DNA from: Hormoscilla sp. SP12CHS1
Lineage (GTDB): Bacteria; Cyanobacteriota; Cyanobacteriia; Cyanobacteriales; Desertifilaceae
Length of the DNA stretch: 48,895 nt
Direction: 5' to 3'
Assembly: GCA_014324065.1 (NCBI GenBank)
Contig: JACOMV010000002.1
Span: forward strand, 1-48,895
Shown: positions 1-8,468 of the stretch, piece after piece
Layout: every line of letters begins with the position of its first letter
Numbering within the stretch: the first letter of the stretch is position 1
Notes under the pieces: model-generated
What the model was told of the DNA's origin: nothing
What the model saw: only the letters and a program-made list of their open reading frames with translations
Database searches by the model: none
Program-made: the position numbers and the translations under genes

Positions 1-105
1 TATCGTAAAAATATCTGGCCTTCACTCCCTCTGGACATCATGATTTTATCCAAAATCTGTTCTACTGAACTGGCGATCGAGCATATACACAGTTTCATTT
101 TTTTG

Positions 106-339
106 TCAACCCCCTCTACTGGACCGACGCTCTAGTCGCAAAAGGGTATTTGTTTCTGCACTGATCTGTTCTAACTCAGCAGTTTTCATCCACTCTAGCG
201 GTTCGTTGATCTCGTTAAAGATGCGCTGATTTTCAAACTTATTTTTATTCCCGACCCAAGGACGTTTTTTGTCATTGGGTCGATCGCGATCTGTATTTGT
301 GCGTAGAGATGTACCTACAGTCATAATGATAGTCTGCAT
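106..339 (-). pseudogene. N-terminal fragment of a CRISPR-associated CARF-like (APE2256-type) protein
   Basis: The 77-residue reading frame begins MQTIIMTVGTSLRTN. A hydrophobic strand followed by the VGTSL(x)TN loop is, from my knowledge of the family, the start of the Rossmann-like CARF sensor domain of CRISPR-associated APE2256-type proteins, which bind cyclic oligoadenylate. The next part (PWVGN, then an ELEQISAETNTLLRLE segment) also resembles that family. Family members have several hundred residues, whereas this frame stops after RRSSRGG. Only about 100 bases remain before the window edge, and they do not obviously continue the domain. I infer a truncated remnant. No cas gene or CRISPR array is visible nearby. 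The assignment rests on the N-terminal motif alone and could be wrong. Confidence 0.5.
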
Positions 340-394
340 GATTTTAACGTCTTCGTTGTCGATTACTTTACTTTGTTTTTTTCTGATTTAAAGG

Positions 395-445
395 AAAACT
401 TTCTCTTCTCGATCGGATGCTGTGCGATCGGGAAGAGAAAGTTTT
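395..445. terminator. Long hairpin with 21-bp arms
   Basis: The left arm (395-415) and right arm (425-445) are inverted copies with one mismatch and a 9-base loop. On the plus strand the right arm runs into a short T tract, as in an intrinsic terminator. On the minus strand the hairpin lies just upstream of the CARF-like fragment. No gene clearly ends into it on the plus strand, so it could also be a mobile palindromic element. Confidence 0.55.
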
Positions 446-541
446 TGACCTTCTCGTTCGTTCTCCCTATTCATTCTAGATTACCAGCATTTACTATATC
501 ATGTCCGCTGGCATGTTGATATACATTGTCGTTGAGTACCC

Positions 542-575
542 AGAAACCCGGTTTCGCAGGAGTTACCGGGTTTCT
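542..575. repeat. Palindromic repeat of the AGAAACCCGGT family
   Basis: Perfect 11-bp arms (542-552 and 565-575). Related palindromes with the same AAACC(C/A)GGTTT core occur at 9757-9790, 18958-18991, 39371-39403 and 43039-43067, so this is a dispersed family. Confidence 0.75.
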
Positions 576-615
576 TAGTCCTTGCAGTCGAGAAAGACAC
601 CAATTTAGCCCATTA

Positions 616-858
616 TTAATACATATCCTCCCTTCTCAGAGAAAGATCGGCAGGCCAAGTTCCTACCGTAATCGCAGGAAAGTCTAGCGGTGGACGTTCT
701 TTATTTGTGGTTGGTTTCTCTGCCACCGCTTTCTCTGTCACTAACTTTTCCCCGATCGCCAACCGTATTTGATATGTTCCTGGCGAAATATCCGGCGGCA
801 ATTGCAATGTGATTTTACTGTCTGCATTCACCGTGGCAATGGTTTCAATTGTTTTCAC
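616..858 (-). CDS. Small antitoxin-like protein, orphan and possibly C-terminally shortened
   Basis: An 80-residue protein starting at a GTG codon with a good AGAGGAAG ribosome binding site about 7 bases upstream. The N-terminal half (TIATVNADSKITLQLPPDIS, then PGTYQIRL) is a beta-rich segment I know from small cyanobacterial antitoxin-like proteins. The C-terminal WPADLSLRREDMY motif is also characteristic of that group, where a few more residues usually follow. Here the stop comes directly after DMY. Relatives normally sit next to a PIN-type toxin gene. None is present on either side, so this looks like a solitary or leftover antitoxin. Function is inferred from family resemblance only. Confidence 0.65.
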   Translation of the reverse strand: MKTIETIATVNADSKITLQLPPDISPGTYQIRLAIGEKLVTEKAVAEKPTTNKERPPLDFPAITVGTWPADLSLRREDMY

Positions 859-993
859 AATATTCTTCCTCTAACAAACTGTACCTCATCAGCGCCGAAT
901 ACGCTATATTCCTTGTCGTCGAATATCCAGAAACAGGGTTTCTTAGTCCTTCTACGTTACGTTCCGAACAGGCCATACGCCCAAGCGCGTTTC

Positions 994-1103
994 CTAGGGA
1001 AGGACTAAAGTCCTTACTACAAACCTACCGCTAGGGAAGGACTAAAGTCCTTACTACAAACCTACGGCTAGGTAAGGACTAAAGTCCTTACTACAAACCT
1101 ACG
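994..1103. repeat. Three tandem palindromic units downstream of rne
   Basis: Units of 36-37 bp at 994-1030, 1031-1067 and 1068-1103. Each contains AAGGACTAAAGTCCTT, a stem-loop with CTAAAG in the centre, followed by ACTACAAACC. The third unit ends 5 bases from the rne stop codon, so the array probably also forms the 3' end of the rne transcript. A related unit, with a different stem but the same CTAAAG centre and ACTACGAAC tail, is inserted in the Fd-GOGAT gene at 32246-32335. Confidence 0.8.
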
Positions 1104-1108
1104 ATTCT

Positions 1109-3220
1109 TTATTCAATGGCAGATGAACGACGCCGACGCCGACGCCGAACATCTGGCTCACTCTTGACCTCACTATCGGCATCTTCGGCTTCAGAATCTC
1201 CTTGACCAGTTTCTGATTCCGTGCTTTGCTCCGTAACTATCTCAGAACTAGGCGTTACCTCGGCATTTTCTACCTCGGGCATCTCCCCTGAAGCTACTTC
1301 ATCATCAGTTACAGATTCCTCTATTGCTGGAGCTGATGATGTGATATTCTCATCAGAGCCTGTTTCCATTTCCGTCAAATCTGCTTCACTCCGATCGCTC
1401 TCTGAGGCGGTACTGCGTCCGCTTCGCCCTGGCAGGGTTACGGAAACGATCGCAGATTTAGGATTCTTCACCTCATTGCGGTCCTTTAACATTAGGGGCG
1501 AAATCCCCATCAAGGCATACACATCCTGTTCCAAGGGTGTCATTTCTACTTCTATCACCTGTTTGGGTTCCACCGTAGCTTTATGCAGTTGACGCCTCAG
1601 CCTCGGCGATAACCGTTCCGTAGAAATAGCTTTCTCTTCCCAGTCATCTTTAGCCTCCTGGAATTGGTCATCTTCACGCTCAGAGGCCCGCCTATCCAGC
1701 AACGGCGGTGCGGGAGCTTCTGATTCACCATTCGCCCCGATGCGACGACGACGACGGTTGAGAACCCCACGCTCTTGATAGTTGGGATGATTCGTCAGAT
1801 CTAGTTCTTGTGCATCATAGGCATTGTTCGGAGCCAGTCGGAGGCCAAGATCGGACAAATTCTCCTGAGGGACTCGATCTCCTGGCAAGATAGGTGCCCC
1901 ATTCCCCGCCCGGCGCAGTTCTGGAACTGCTTGGCTAGCTGGCATCGCAGAACGATCGATAATAGCCTGTGGGGAACTCTCAGATTCACCCGGTAGACGC
2001 AGCAAGTGACCTAACCCATTACAACTGGGGCAAGTCTGACCAAAAATCTCGTAAATATTTTGACCTTGGCGCTTGCGAGTCAATTCCACCAAGCCCAGTT
2101 CGGAAAGTTGGGCGATCTGGGGCCTGGCCTTGTCCGCGTTGAGAACCTTATTGAAATGCTCCAGCACTTGCAACTGGTCCCGCCGCGAGTCCATATCAAT
2201 GAAATCGACAACTATCACCCCAGCTATATTCCGCAGGCGCAACTGACGAGCGATTTCCGTTGCCGCTTCGCAGTTCGTCCACAGCACTGTTTCCCTGGCA
2301 GTACTAGACTTGGTGAAGGAACCTGAGTTCACATCAATTACTGTCAGCGCTTCCGTGGGCTCGATGATAATGTAGCCACCTGATGGTAAATCGACTCTGG
2401 GTTTGAGGGCTTCCCGAATCGCCGCATTGACCCGGAAATATTCCAGGATGTTAGCCCTCTCCCGGTGATGGTCAACCAAAATGCCTTGGGGTGCTTTACC
2501 CCCATTCCACATCATGACTTGTTGCTTCACCCGCTTGACGGCGGTCTGGGAGTCCACCACAATGCGATTGACATAACTACTGTACATATCCCGCAGCACC
2601 CGCTGAATAAAATCATCATCGCGATTGAGTAGCGCTGGGGGCTTAGTGGCACTCGCTTCGAGTTGAATAGTTTCCCATTGCTTTTGCAGAAACTCTAAGT
2701 CATCCATGATGGCTTCTTCTGCCATCCCTTCAGCTTCCGTTCTCACTAGCAAACCCATACCCGCAGGTTTGATCAAGATTGCTAGTGCTCTCAAACGGTT
2801 GCGTTCGTTCTCAGAAACAATCCGCCGGGAGAGATTTACACCTCGCCCATAAGGCATCAGCACTAAATAGCGACCGGGCAAGGTAACATTACCTGTCAGC
2901 CGGGGACCTTTGTTTCCCGTCGGCTCTTTCATCACCTGGACTAGGACTTTTTGCTGCGGCATTAATAATTCCGTAATCGCACCGGAGGTCCGCCTTAGTC
3001 GTAAAGGTCCTAAGTCGGTGACATGAATAAATCCATTCCGTTCGGCATCTCCAATGTTCACAAAGGCGGCATCTATTCCAGGCAAGACATTCTCGACAAC
3101 GCCCAGATATATGTCACTTACTTGATGGCTACCCGTAGCCACTACCAGTTCTTGAATTTGATCTGAACTAAATACAGCAGCAAGACGATGCTGCTCAGCG
3201 ATTATGATTTGCTTCGGCAT
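1109..3220 (-). CDS. rne: Ribonuclease E/G
   Basis: Single-strand-specific endoribonuclease that initiates mRNA decay and processes stable RNAs. The 703-residue protein has an S1-type RNA-binding region at about residues 35-120 and the catalytic DNase I-like region around 285-350 with VIDVNSG (Asp296) and VVDFIDMD (Asp339). The Zn-link motif CPSC is at 397-400. The C-terminal third is acidic and low in complexity, with two Arg-rich patches. The last residues (seven Arg followed by SSAIE) match the nonapeptide that recruits polynucleotide phosphorylase in cyanobacterial RNase E, so a minimal degradosome is expected. Start: ATG with GAGG 7 bases upstream. Length is typical of the cyanobacterial form, which lacks the long E. 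coli scaffold. It lies downstream of the radical SAM gene on the same strand. Confidence 0.97.
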   Translation of the reverse strand: MPKQIIIAEQHRLAAVFSSDQIQELVVATGSHQVSDIYLGVVENVLPGIDAAFVNIGDAERNGFIHVTDLGPLRLRRTSGAITELLMPQQKVLVQVMKEPTGNKGPRLTGNVTLPGRYLVLMPYGRGVNLSRRIVSENERNRLRALAILIKPAGMGLLVRTEAEGMAEEAIMDDLEFLQKQWETIQLEASATKPPALLNRDDDFIQRVLRDMYSSYVNRIVVDSQTAVKRVKQQVMMWNGGKAPQGILVDHHRERANILEYFRVNAAIREALKPRVDLPSGGYIIIEPTEALTVIDVNSGSFTKSSTARETVLWTNCEAATEIARQLRLRNIAGVIVVDFIDMDSRRDQLQVLEHFNKVLNADKARPQIAQLSELGLVELTRKRQGQNIYEIFGQTCPSCNGLGHLLRLPGESESSPQAIIDRSAMPASQAVPELRRAGNGAPILPGDRVPQENLSDLGLRLAPNNAYDAQELDLTNHPNYQERGVLNRRRRRIGANGESEAPAPPLLDRRASEREDDQFQEAKDDWEEKAISTERLSPRLRRQLHKATVEPKQVIEVEMTPLEQDVYALMGISPLMLKDRNEVKNPKSAIVSVTLPGRSGRSTASESDRSEADLTEMETGSDENITSSAPAIEESVTDDEVASGEMPEVENAEVTPSSEIVTEQSTESETGQGDSEAEDADSEVKSEPDVRRRRRRRSSAIE

Positions 3221-3440
3221 TCAATTTCCTCAAAAATCCTTGGTAATTTGTTATTGGTAATGGGTTCCTCTGTCTTCTTACTCATTACCAAAACCCAAAG
3301 AAAGCTCTAGTGCTACCCACACTTCCTATAAGCACTTAAGCACTCTGTAAAGCATTCCGATGGGAAACTATTTACAGTTTCCTCATTCCACATAATTATT
3401 AAAAACCGAGGTTGGCGGAGAAGCATCCAGCCCTGTCATA

Positions 3441-3498
3441 TCCCCCTAAATCCCCCTTCAAAAGGGTGACTTTGAGTTCGGTTCCTCCCCCCTTCAAA
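3441..3498. repeat. C-rich/G-rich palindromic repeat, copy 1
   Basis: Contains a CCCCCTTCAAAAGGG palindrome and then a CTTTGAGTTCGGTTCC tail. The same module recurs twice at 3782-3873, so it is a local dispersed repeat. Confidence 0.6.
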
Positions 3499-3781
3499 AG
3501 CTATGCCTTACTCACATATTTCTTAACATTTGTCAGGGAGTGGGGGAGTGGGGGAAGGGGGAGTGGGGAGAATGTCAATCGGTATTTGTTATATTTAGAC
3601 AGATGTTCACAAATATAACAAATTAATCTGGTTCCCTGATTATTTCCTGGTGAGTAATTCTCCATAAATTGAAGTATTTATCGAGAAAGAGAGCGGCAAA
3701 AAAGTCAATCCCCAGGCAAATGTTAACCCTTGCACCATCAGGATGAGCAAGATTGTTTTGAATTATGTGAGTAATGGTAAG

Positions 3782-3873
3782 CTTCAAAAGGGGGGCTTTG
3801 AGTTCCGCTCCCTTTCTTCAAAAGGGGGGCTTTGAGTTCGGTTCCCCCCTTTCTAAGGGGGGCTAGGGGGATC
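3782..3873. repeat. C-rich/G-rich palindromic repeat, copies 2 and 3
   Basis: Two adjacent CTTCAAAAGGGGGGCTTTGA modules followed by CCCCCCTTTCTAAGGGGGG and a GGGGGATCC end. Resembles a small non-autonomous palindromic element. Confidence 0.6.
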
Positions 3874-4071
3874 CTTCAGTGCCGCACAACATCTCCTGAT
3901 TTTATTACTCCCCCCAAAGATTGGATGCGCCCCTTAAACATCTCTCAGCTATCACCTGTAACTCATACCTTTTTGGAAAAACAATGCTACAACGCAGCTT
4001 AATCTAAATGCTATTAGTCGGTTTTAACTCATATCTTGCACCATTCTCAACTAGAGGCGGAGCCTCAATAG

Positions 4072-4100
4072 CTCGTTCCCAGGCGGAGCCAGGGAACGAG
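4072..4100. repeat. CTCGTTCCC hairpin repeat
   Basis: Inverted arms CTCGTTCCC and GGGAACGAG around a GGCGGAGCC centre. This is the commonest repeat type in the window, with relatives at 14056-14177, 20832-20860, 37168-37180, 44142-44183, 46017-46203 and 47049-47078. Confidence 0.7.
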
Positions 4101-4471
4101 GGGAAAAAACACTTTATCCACAAGGCTTTCAGTCGGTTTTCAACCGACTTTAGCTATTAGCCGTGGGTTTGAACCCACGGCGGGCCATGAAGCTAATCGA
4201 GAATTGTGCAAGATGCCAGTTTTAACCTACTGACGCCAGGGTTTTAACCCCGGCGGGATGACAGCAAAGTGAGGGAATTTCTCCGCACAGAATTTTAGCA
4301 ACCTTTTTTCCAAAATGGTATCACACATTTCCAGTCCCGAATTGGTAGCAGACAAGATTTGATGAATTAATTTTTGCAATTCTTTGCGAGGCTTTGATAA
4401 CTTGCCATTATAGCCTGTCGATTACCTTTGCCAATGATTTTAGGCTAATGGATCGCGAATCAATTGGCAAG

Positions 4472-7060
4472 TTATGAGGCCGTCCCACCTAGTATCAACC
4501 GACTGCGATGAATGTGCAGTAGAGAAAAGCTGCGGTGGGTAACTTGTTCGAGCATATAAATTACCTCAGCGGGTCGCAACAAGGTGCCGTCATTGCGGCA
4601 GGATCCTCGGTAGCGGAAGACTGCGCTATTCTCTGGGCCTGTCTCGGATATTTCCAATGCTTCCAGGCGCGATCGTAGATTCACCCTTTTGAGCTTACCA
4701 GATTTTGTAGTGCCCTCCAACCATATTACCTCAGTTGCTTTCACCGCCTCAATCCATTCTCTCCAACTTGAACCCGATGCTGCATCTCCAGCATCTTTAA
4801 CGTAACAAAGATATTCTGCTTGGTCCAACTCTCTCGTTGCCAAGAGCATCTTCAAATCTACATCCAATACCTCGTAAACTGGAATCTCCTCAGGTAGTTG
4901 CGCTACCAACTTTTCGCGGAAAGTTTCCACCGACATGGGTTCTGTCAGTTCAAACTCCACGATCTCGCCAGTGCTAGTTGCCCCCAAAGGCAACGCAGAA
5001 GCGATCATAATCCTCGGTCCCGGATGGTATCCCCCAGTATAGGAGATCGGGAGTGAGGCTCGTCGCACCGCCCGATCGAACATGCGCACCAAATCTAGAT
5101 GGCTAACCATGGCCATACCTCCCTGCTTGCCAAACCAGACCCGCAACCGCTGTTGTTTTTCTTGGTTGGGAGTATAGTGGCCAGCAAATTCCGGTATTGG
5201 TGGGGGCTTGATAACAATATTATGACCAAAATCTGTGCCACAAACACCACAGTGAGAACATCCCTCAAAGGAACAGTCTGGAACAGTCGCTGCGGCCAAA
5301 GCTTTTTGGAAATCAGCTTTTAACCATTGCTTATCTATCCCCGTATCTATGTGATCCCAAGGCAACCGAATGTCGAGATCCCCTTGTTCCCCCTCGCAGG
5401 CATTCCATTCCCCCCGTTCCACCTGCCGGTATTTCCAACTCAGACCCGCCTCATCTATCGCTTCCGTCCAAGCTGCGAAAGCGCGGTCTAAGCTTTCCCA
5501 CCAGGCATCCATGCCAGCGCCCAGTTCCCAAGCCCGACGTACTACCGGTCCTAAGCGGCGGTCGGCCCTACCGAGAAAATCTTCCATGGCCGAGAGTCTG
5601 ACATCGGTGAAATTCACCTTCAGGCCCTTCATGGACTGAAACTCTGCCCGCAGTAACTCCTGCTTCCGTTCCAACTCAGCGGTTGACACTGAATGCCACT
5701 GAAAAGGCGTATGGGGTTTGGGGGTAAAGTTAGAAATCGTCAGATTAACCAGTAGGCGTTTTCTACCCCGACCGCGACATTCCTGCTGTAACCACCGGAC
5801 CGTCTCGGCAATTCCCAATACATCTACATCCGTTTCACCGGGCAACCCGATCATAAAGTATAGCTTAACTTTATCCCAGCCTTGCTCGTAGGCAGTTTTC
5901 ACCCCTCTAAGCAATTCTGCATTAGTCAAGCCTTTGTTAATGATATCCCGCATCCGCTGGGTGCCTGCTTCCGGGGCAAAGGTCAGGCCGCTAGTCCGGG
6001 TACCCCCGATGATTTTAGCAATGTTTTCGTCAAATCTGTCTACCCGTTGACTGGGCAGGGACAGGGAAATATTTTTATCTTTGAGCCGATTTTTGATTTT
6101 CATGCCCACTGCTGGCAATGCCAGATAGTCCGAACAACTGAGGGACAGGAGGGAAAACTCATTGTAACCCGTCTTGAGCATGCCCTGTTCTACTGCCTCT
6201 ACTACCTTGTCCGGTTCCACATCTCGCGCCGGTCTCGTCAGCATCCCCGGTTGGCAGAAACGACAGCCCCGAGTACAGCCCCGCCGCACCTCGATCGTCA
6301 GCCGGTCATGGACTGTTTCTCCATAGGGAACCAGTCCTATTGAGTATTCTGGCATGGGAGTAGCTACTCGCCGCAGGATCTGTTTGGGTACATCCGGACG
6401 GTTGGGATGGACCGAACCATCTGCGGCCATGTCATAAAACTCAGGTATATATACACCCTTTACTTGGGCCAAGTCTAGCAATAGTGCTTCGCGGTCGAGA
6501 GATCGAGTTTTACCTGCTGCTAATACATTACCTATTTCTGGTAGCAGTTCTTCCCCATCTCCCAGGGCGATGAAGTCCAGGAAGTCTGCGTAGGGTTCTG
6601 GGTTAGAGGTTGCCGTTGGGCCACCGGCAAAGATTAGGGGATAGTTCCCCTCTCGCCGTTCTTGCCAGGTGAGGGGTATGCCCGCCAGGTCCAGCATTTC
6701 CAGGATGTTCGTGGCACCCAGTTCGTAGCTGAGGCTAAATCCGATAATATCAAAGTCTGTCAGCGAACGGCGGGACTCCACTGCAAATAGCGGTGTTTGG
6801 GTGCTGCGCAGTTTTGCTGCTAGGTCTGGTGCCGGCAGATATGCCCGATCGCACAGTTGGCGAGGCATAGCATTCAAAATATTGTAGAGGATGACATGCC
6901 CGAGACTGGAAGCGCCCACCTCATATAGATCTGGGTAAGTCAGCACCCAGTACACATCTGCCGAGTTCCAAGGCTTGTGAACTGAGTTTAATTCATTTCC
7001 CAGGTAACGACTTGGCTTAATTATCTCTGGGGCCAATAACTTTTCGACTGGGACTACCAC
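4472..7060 (-). CDS. B12-binding-type radical SAM protein with C-terminal DUF2344 region (TIGR03960 family)
   Basis: A large radical SAM enzyme of unknown substrate. The N-terminal 200 residues resemble a cobalamin-binding-like domain (YPDLYEVGASSLGH, then FSLSYELGATNILEML). The radical SAM Fe4S4 motif is CTRGCRFC, about 262 residues from the GTG start. A Cys-rich segment (CSFEGCSHCGVC) follows at about 610, and a DUF2344-like region (MVSHLDLVRMFDRA, GYHPGPRI) fills the C terminus. An upstream TTG at 7066 is in frame, but GTG at 7060 has GAGG 7 bases ahead and gives the usual start just before VEKLLAPEIIKPSRYLGN, so I prefer it. In cyanobacteria this family is often found beside rne, as here, suggesting an RNA- or translation-related role; that is inference. 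Confidence 0.9.
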   Translation of the reverse strand: MVVPVEKLLAPEIIKPSRYLGNELNSVHKPWNSADVYWVLTYPDLYEVGASSLGHVILYNILNAMPRQLCDRAYLPAPDLAAKLRSTQTPLFAVESRRSLTDFDIIGFSLSYELGATNILEMLDLAGIPLTWQERREGNYPLIFAGGPTATSNPEPYADFLDFIALGDGEELLPEIGNVLAAGKTRSLDREALLLDLAQVKGVYIPEFYDMAADGSVHPNRPDVPKQILRRVATPMPEYSIGLVPYGETVHDRLTIEVRRGCTRGCRFCQPGMLTRPARDVEPDKVVEAVEQGMLKTGYNEFSLLSLSCSDYLALPAVGMKIKNRLKDKNISLSLPSQRVDRFDENIAKIIGGTRTSGLTFAPEAGTQRMRDIINKGLTNAELLRGVKTAYEQGWDKVKLYFMIGLPGETDVDVLGIAETVRWLQQECRGRGRKRLLVNLTISNFTPKPHTPFQWHSVSTAELERKQELLRAEFQSMKGLKVNFTDVRLSAMEDFLGRADRRLGPVVRRAWELGAGMDAWWESLDRAFAAWTEAIDEAGLSWKYRQVERGEWNACEGEQGDLDIRLPWDHIDTGIDKQWLKADFQKALAAATVPDCSFEGCSHCGVCGTDFGHNIVIKPPPIPEFAGHYTPNQEKQQRLRVWFGKQGGMAMVSHLDLVRMFDRAVRRASLPISYTGGYHPGPRIMIASALPLGATSTGEIVEFELTEPMSVETFREKLVAQLPEEIPVYEVLDVDLKMLLATRELDQAEYLCYVKDAGDAASGSSWREWIEAVKATEVIWLEGTTKSGKLKRVNLRSRLEALEISETGPENSAVFRYRGSCRNDGTLLRPAEVIYMLEQVTHRSFSLLHIHRSRLILGGTAS

Positions 7061-7513
7061 GAACAAACCTCACTAAGCAATTCAAAATTCTCTCATTCAA
7101 AATTGGGAAAGCCTCTTAGAGCCAGGGTTTCAGCTCTTGGGCCTATGCACTTTCAATGCGCTACAGCTTACTCTCTCACTATCATAGCTGCACCGAACGA
7201 GCTGCACCTACCGGTTCTACCTGACTTGGTGCTTTTGGTCCAGTTTAGCTATTCTAGTCTATTTTCTACGGCCTGGGCCCTGTTTATCGGCAAGGGGTCT
7301 GCCGACCAGTCATGAGGCCCTCCTGCCGATGTCTTGTATTGCATGCTACTGCAACTCCCTCCATTTTACCACATAATCTTCTTTAATTCTCTGTTTTCGG
7401 TGATGAACATCACTTTATATCTCCGCAATAGATCACTTTTACTGGCAATTATTCAGGAGATAATTTAAGTATAGCAAGAAGATTATTTTAGTAAATGAGT
7501 TGGGATTTTTACC
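7061..7513. other. Divergent intergenic region
   Basis: Separates the minus-strand radical SAM gene from the plus-strand small gene, so promoters for both must lie here. I see no gene or strong repeat. A TATAGC-like element near 7471 could be the -10 for the downstream small gene, but support is weak. Confidence 0.4.
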
Positions 7514-7708
7514 ATGAAAGCGACAAATGTTATTCGTCAGCTAGTAGAACGAGTCCTTTACATCAAGAAACTTACCCCTGAGATCGAAAATGAAATTAAT
7601 ACCGAACTGACGCGACTGGGTTATATTTCTGATGTTGATTACGAGGCCCTGGAACTGATGATGGCTGAGATGGACGCTGGTCGGATTCAATTAGTACCTA
7701 GCCCATAA
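7514..7708 (+). CDS. Small conserved cyanobacterial protein of unknown function
   Basis: A 64-residue acidic protein (MKATNVIRQLVERVLYIKKL, then TPEIENEINTELTRLGYISD). It is predicted to be almost entirely helical, with no signal peptide or membrane segment. The regular charged/hydrophobic pattern and ATG start with open flanks on both sides support a real gene. I recognise it as a conserved cyanobacterial small protein without a known role. It stands alone between divergent and convergent spacers. Confidence 0.75.
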   Translation: MKATNVIRQLVERVLYIKKLTPEIENEINTELTRLGYISDVDYEALELMMAEMDAGRIQLVPSP

Positions 7709-8186
7709 GCTAGATAGCATGTAATATTGGTGAGAGTTTTGGGTGGGAAATTAATTTCGCTCTCAAGCAATCAGGGTGCTTAAACATAGTGATGTCTGGC
7801 GGGAAAAATATTGTGAATATAATTATTTTCATGCTGGCAAATATGGGTAATTATTAGGTAGAGGATTTGGTGTGGCTGAAATTCGCGGTTCATATTCACT
7901 GGCTCTGATGTCTGCCTCTATCGGGGTTACCCCCTGTCTGATTTCAGTATTGACAAATGTACCCCAGATGTCTGTCAGATCGAATAATTGAATGCTATAA
8001 AAAATATTAACACTCAATGGCGATCGCCAGGGTAATTCGGCCTACTAGTTGTCAATTGTGGAGGTGGAGAAAAGCAGTAGCATAAAAATATTATTCTGTC
8101 AACTGCCAAAATATGGCCAGCAGCAGGGTGGAATTAGCCCGATGGCGCGATAGCATGACATTTGAGACAGAAAGAGGTGAAGCAAT
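7709..8186. other. Intergenic region upstream of clpS
   Basis: No convincing gene. A minus-strand frame at 7829-8017 has low-complexity composition and no plausible ribosome binding site. The 3' part must hold the clpS promoter, and AAGAGGTGAAG just ahead of 8187 is its ribosome binding site. Confidence 0.5.
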
Positions 8187-8468
8187 ATGTCCGTACAAAC
8201 TCTAGATAAGCCAAAGACTACTCGTAAACTAGCCCCTCGCTATCGGGTGCTACTTCATAACGACGACTTCAATAGTATGGAGTTCGTGGTGGAGGTGTTG
8301 CTGAAGACGGTCAGCAGTCTGACGGAACCCCAGGCTGTCAGTATTATGATGGAAGCCCACAATAATGGGATTGCTTTGGTGATAGTCTGTGCCCTGGAAC
8401 ATGCTGAGTTCTATTGCGAAAATTTGAAGCTTCACGGCCTGACCAGTACCATTGAACCAGAGGACTAG
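8187..8468 (+). CDS. clpS: ATP-dependent Clp protease adaptor ClpS
   Basis: Adaptor that binds N-degron substrates and delivers them to the ClpC/ClpAP-type unfoldase. The 93-residue protein has the canonical core: YRVLLHNDDFNSMEFVV (substrate pocket with the NDD motif), MMEAHNNGIALV and the ALEHAEFYCENLKLHGLTST end. The first 15 residues form the flexible N-terminal extension. AAGAGGTGAAG provides a good ribosome binding site. Its last codons overlap the start of the next gene by 17 bases, which suggests translational coupling with a membrane protease. Length and sequence fit the main cyanobacterial ClpS (ClpS1) rather than the shorter divergent paralogue. Confidence 0.95.
   Translation: MSVQTLDKPKTTRKLAPRYRVLLHNDDFNSMEFVVEVLLKTVSSLTEPQAVSIMMEAHNNGIALVIVCALEHAEFYCENLKLHGLTSTIEPED

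Larger units (their letters stand above)
3221..4471. other. Repeat-filled intergenic region between the radical SAM gene and rne
   Basis: No convincing gene. It holds two stretches (3441-3498 and 3782-3873) built from CCCCCTTCAAAAGGGG palindromes followed by CTTTGAGTTCGGTTCC. It also holds a GAGGC/GCCTC hairpin at 4054-4066, a CTCGTTCCC...GGGAACGAG hairpin at 4072-4100, an AGTCGGTT/AACCGACT hairpin at 4131-4149, and a near-perfect 20-bp palindrome at 4161-4180. The rne promoter and leader presumably lie in the few hundred bases above 3220. Confidence 0.7.

Noticed and set aside
994-1103. Possible mini CRISPR array behind rne
   Set aside because: Units are contiguous with no unique spacers, so these are tandem palindromes. 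The same applies to 32246-32335 and the minisatellite at 35839-36027.
5882-6343. 153-codon plus-strand frame within the radical SAM gene
   Set aside because: It lies wholly antisense to the radical SAM domain, whose motifs fix the coding strand.
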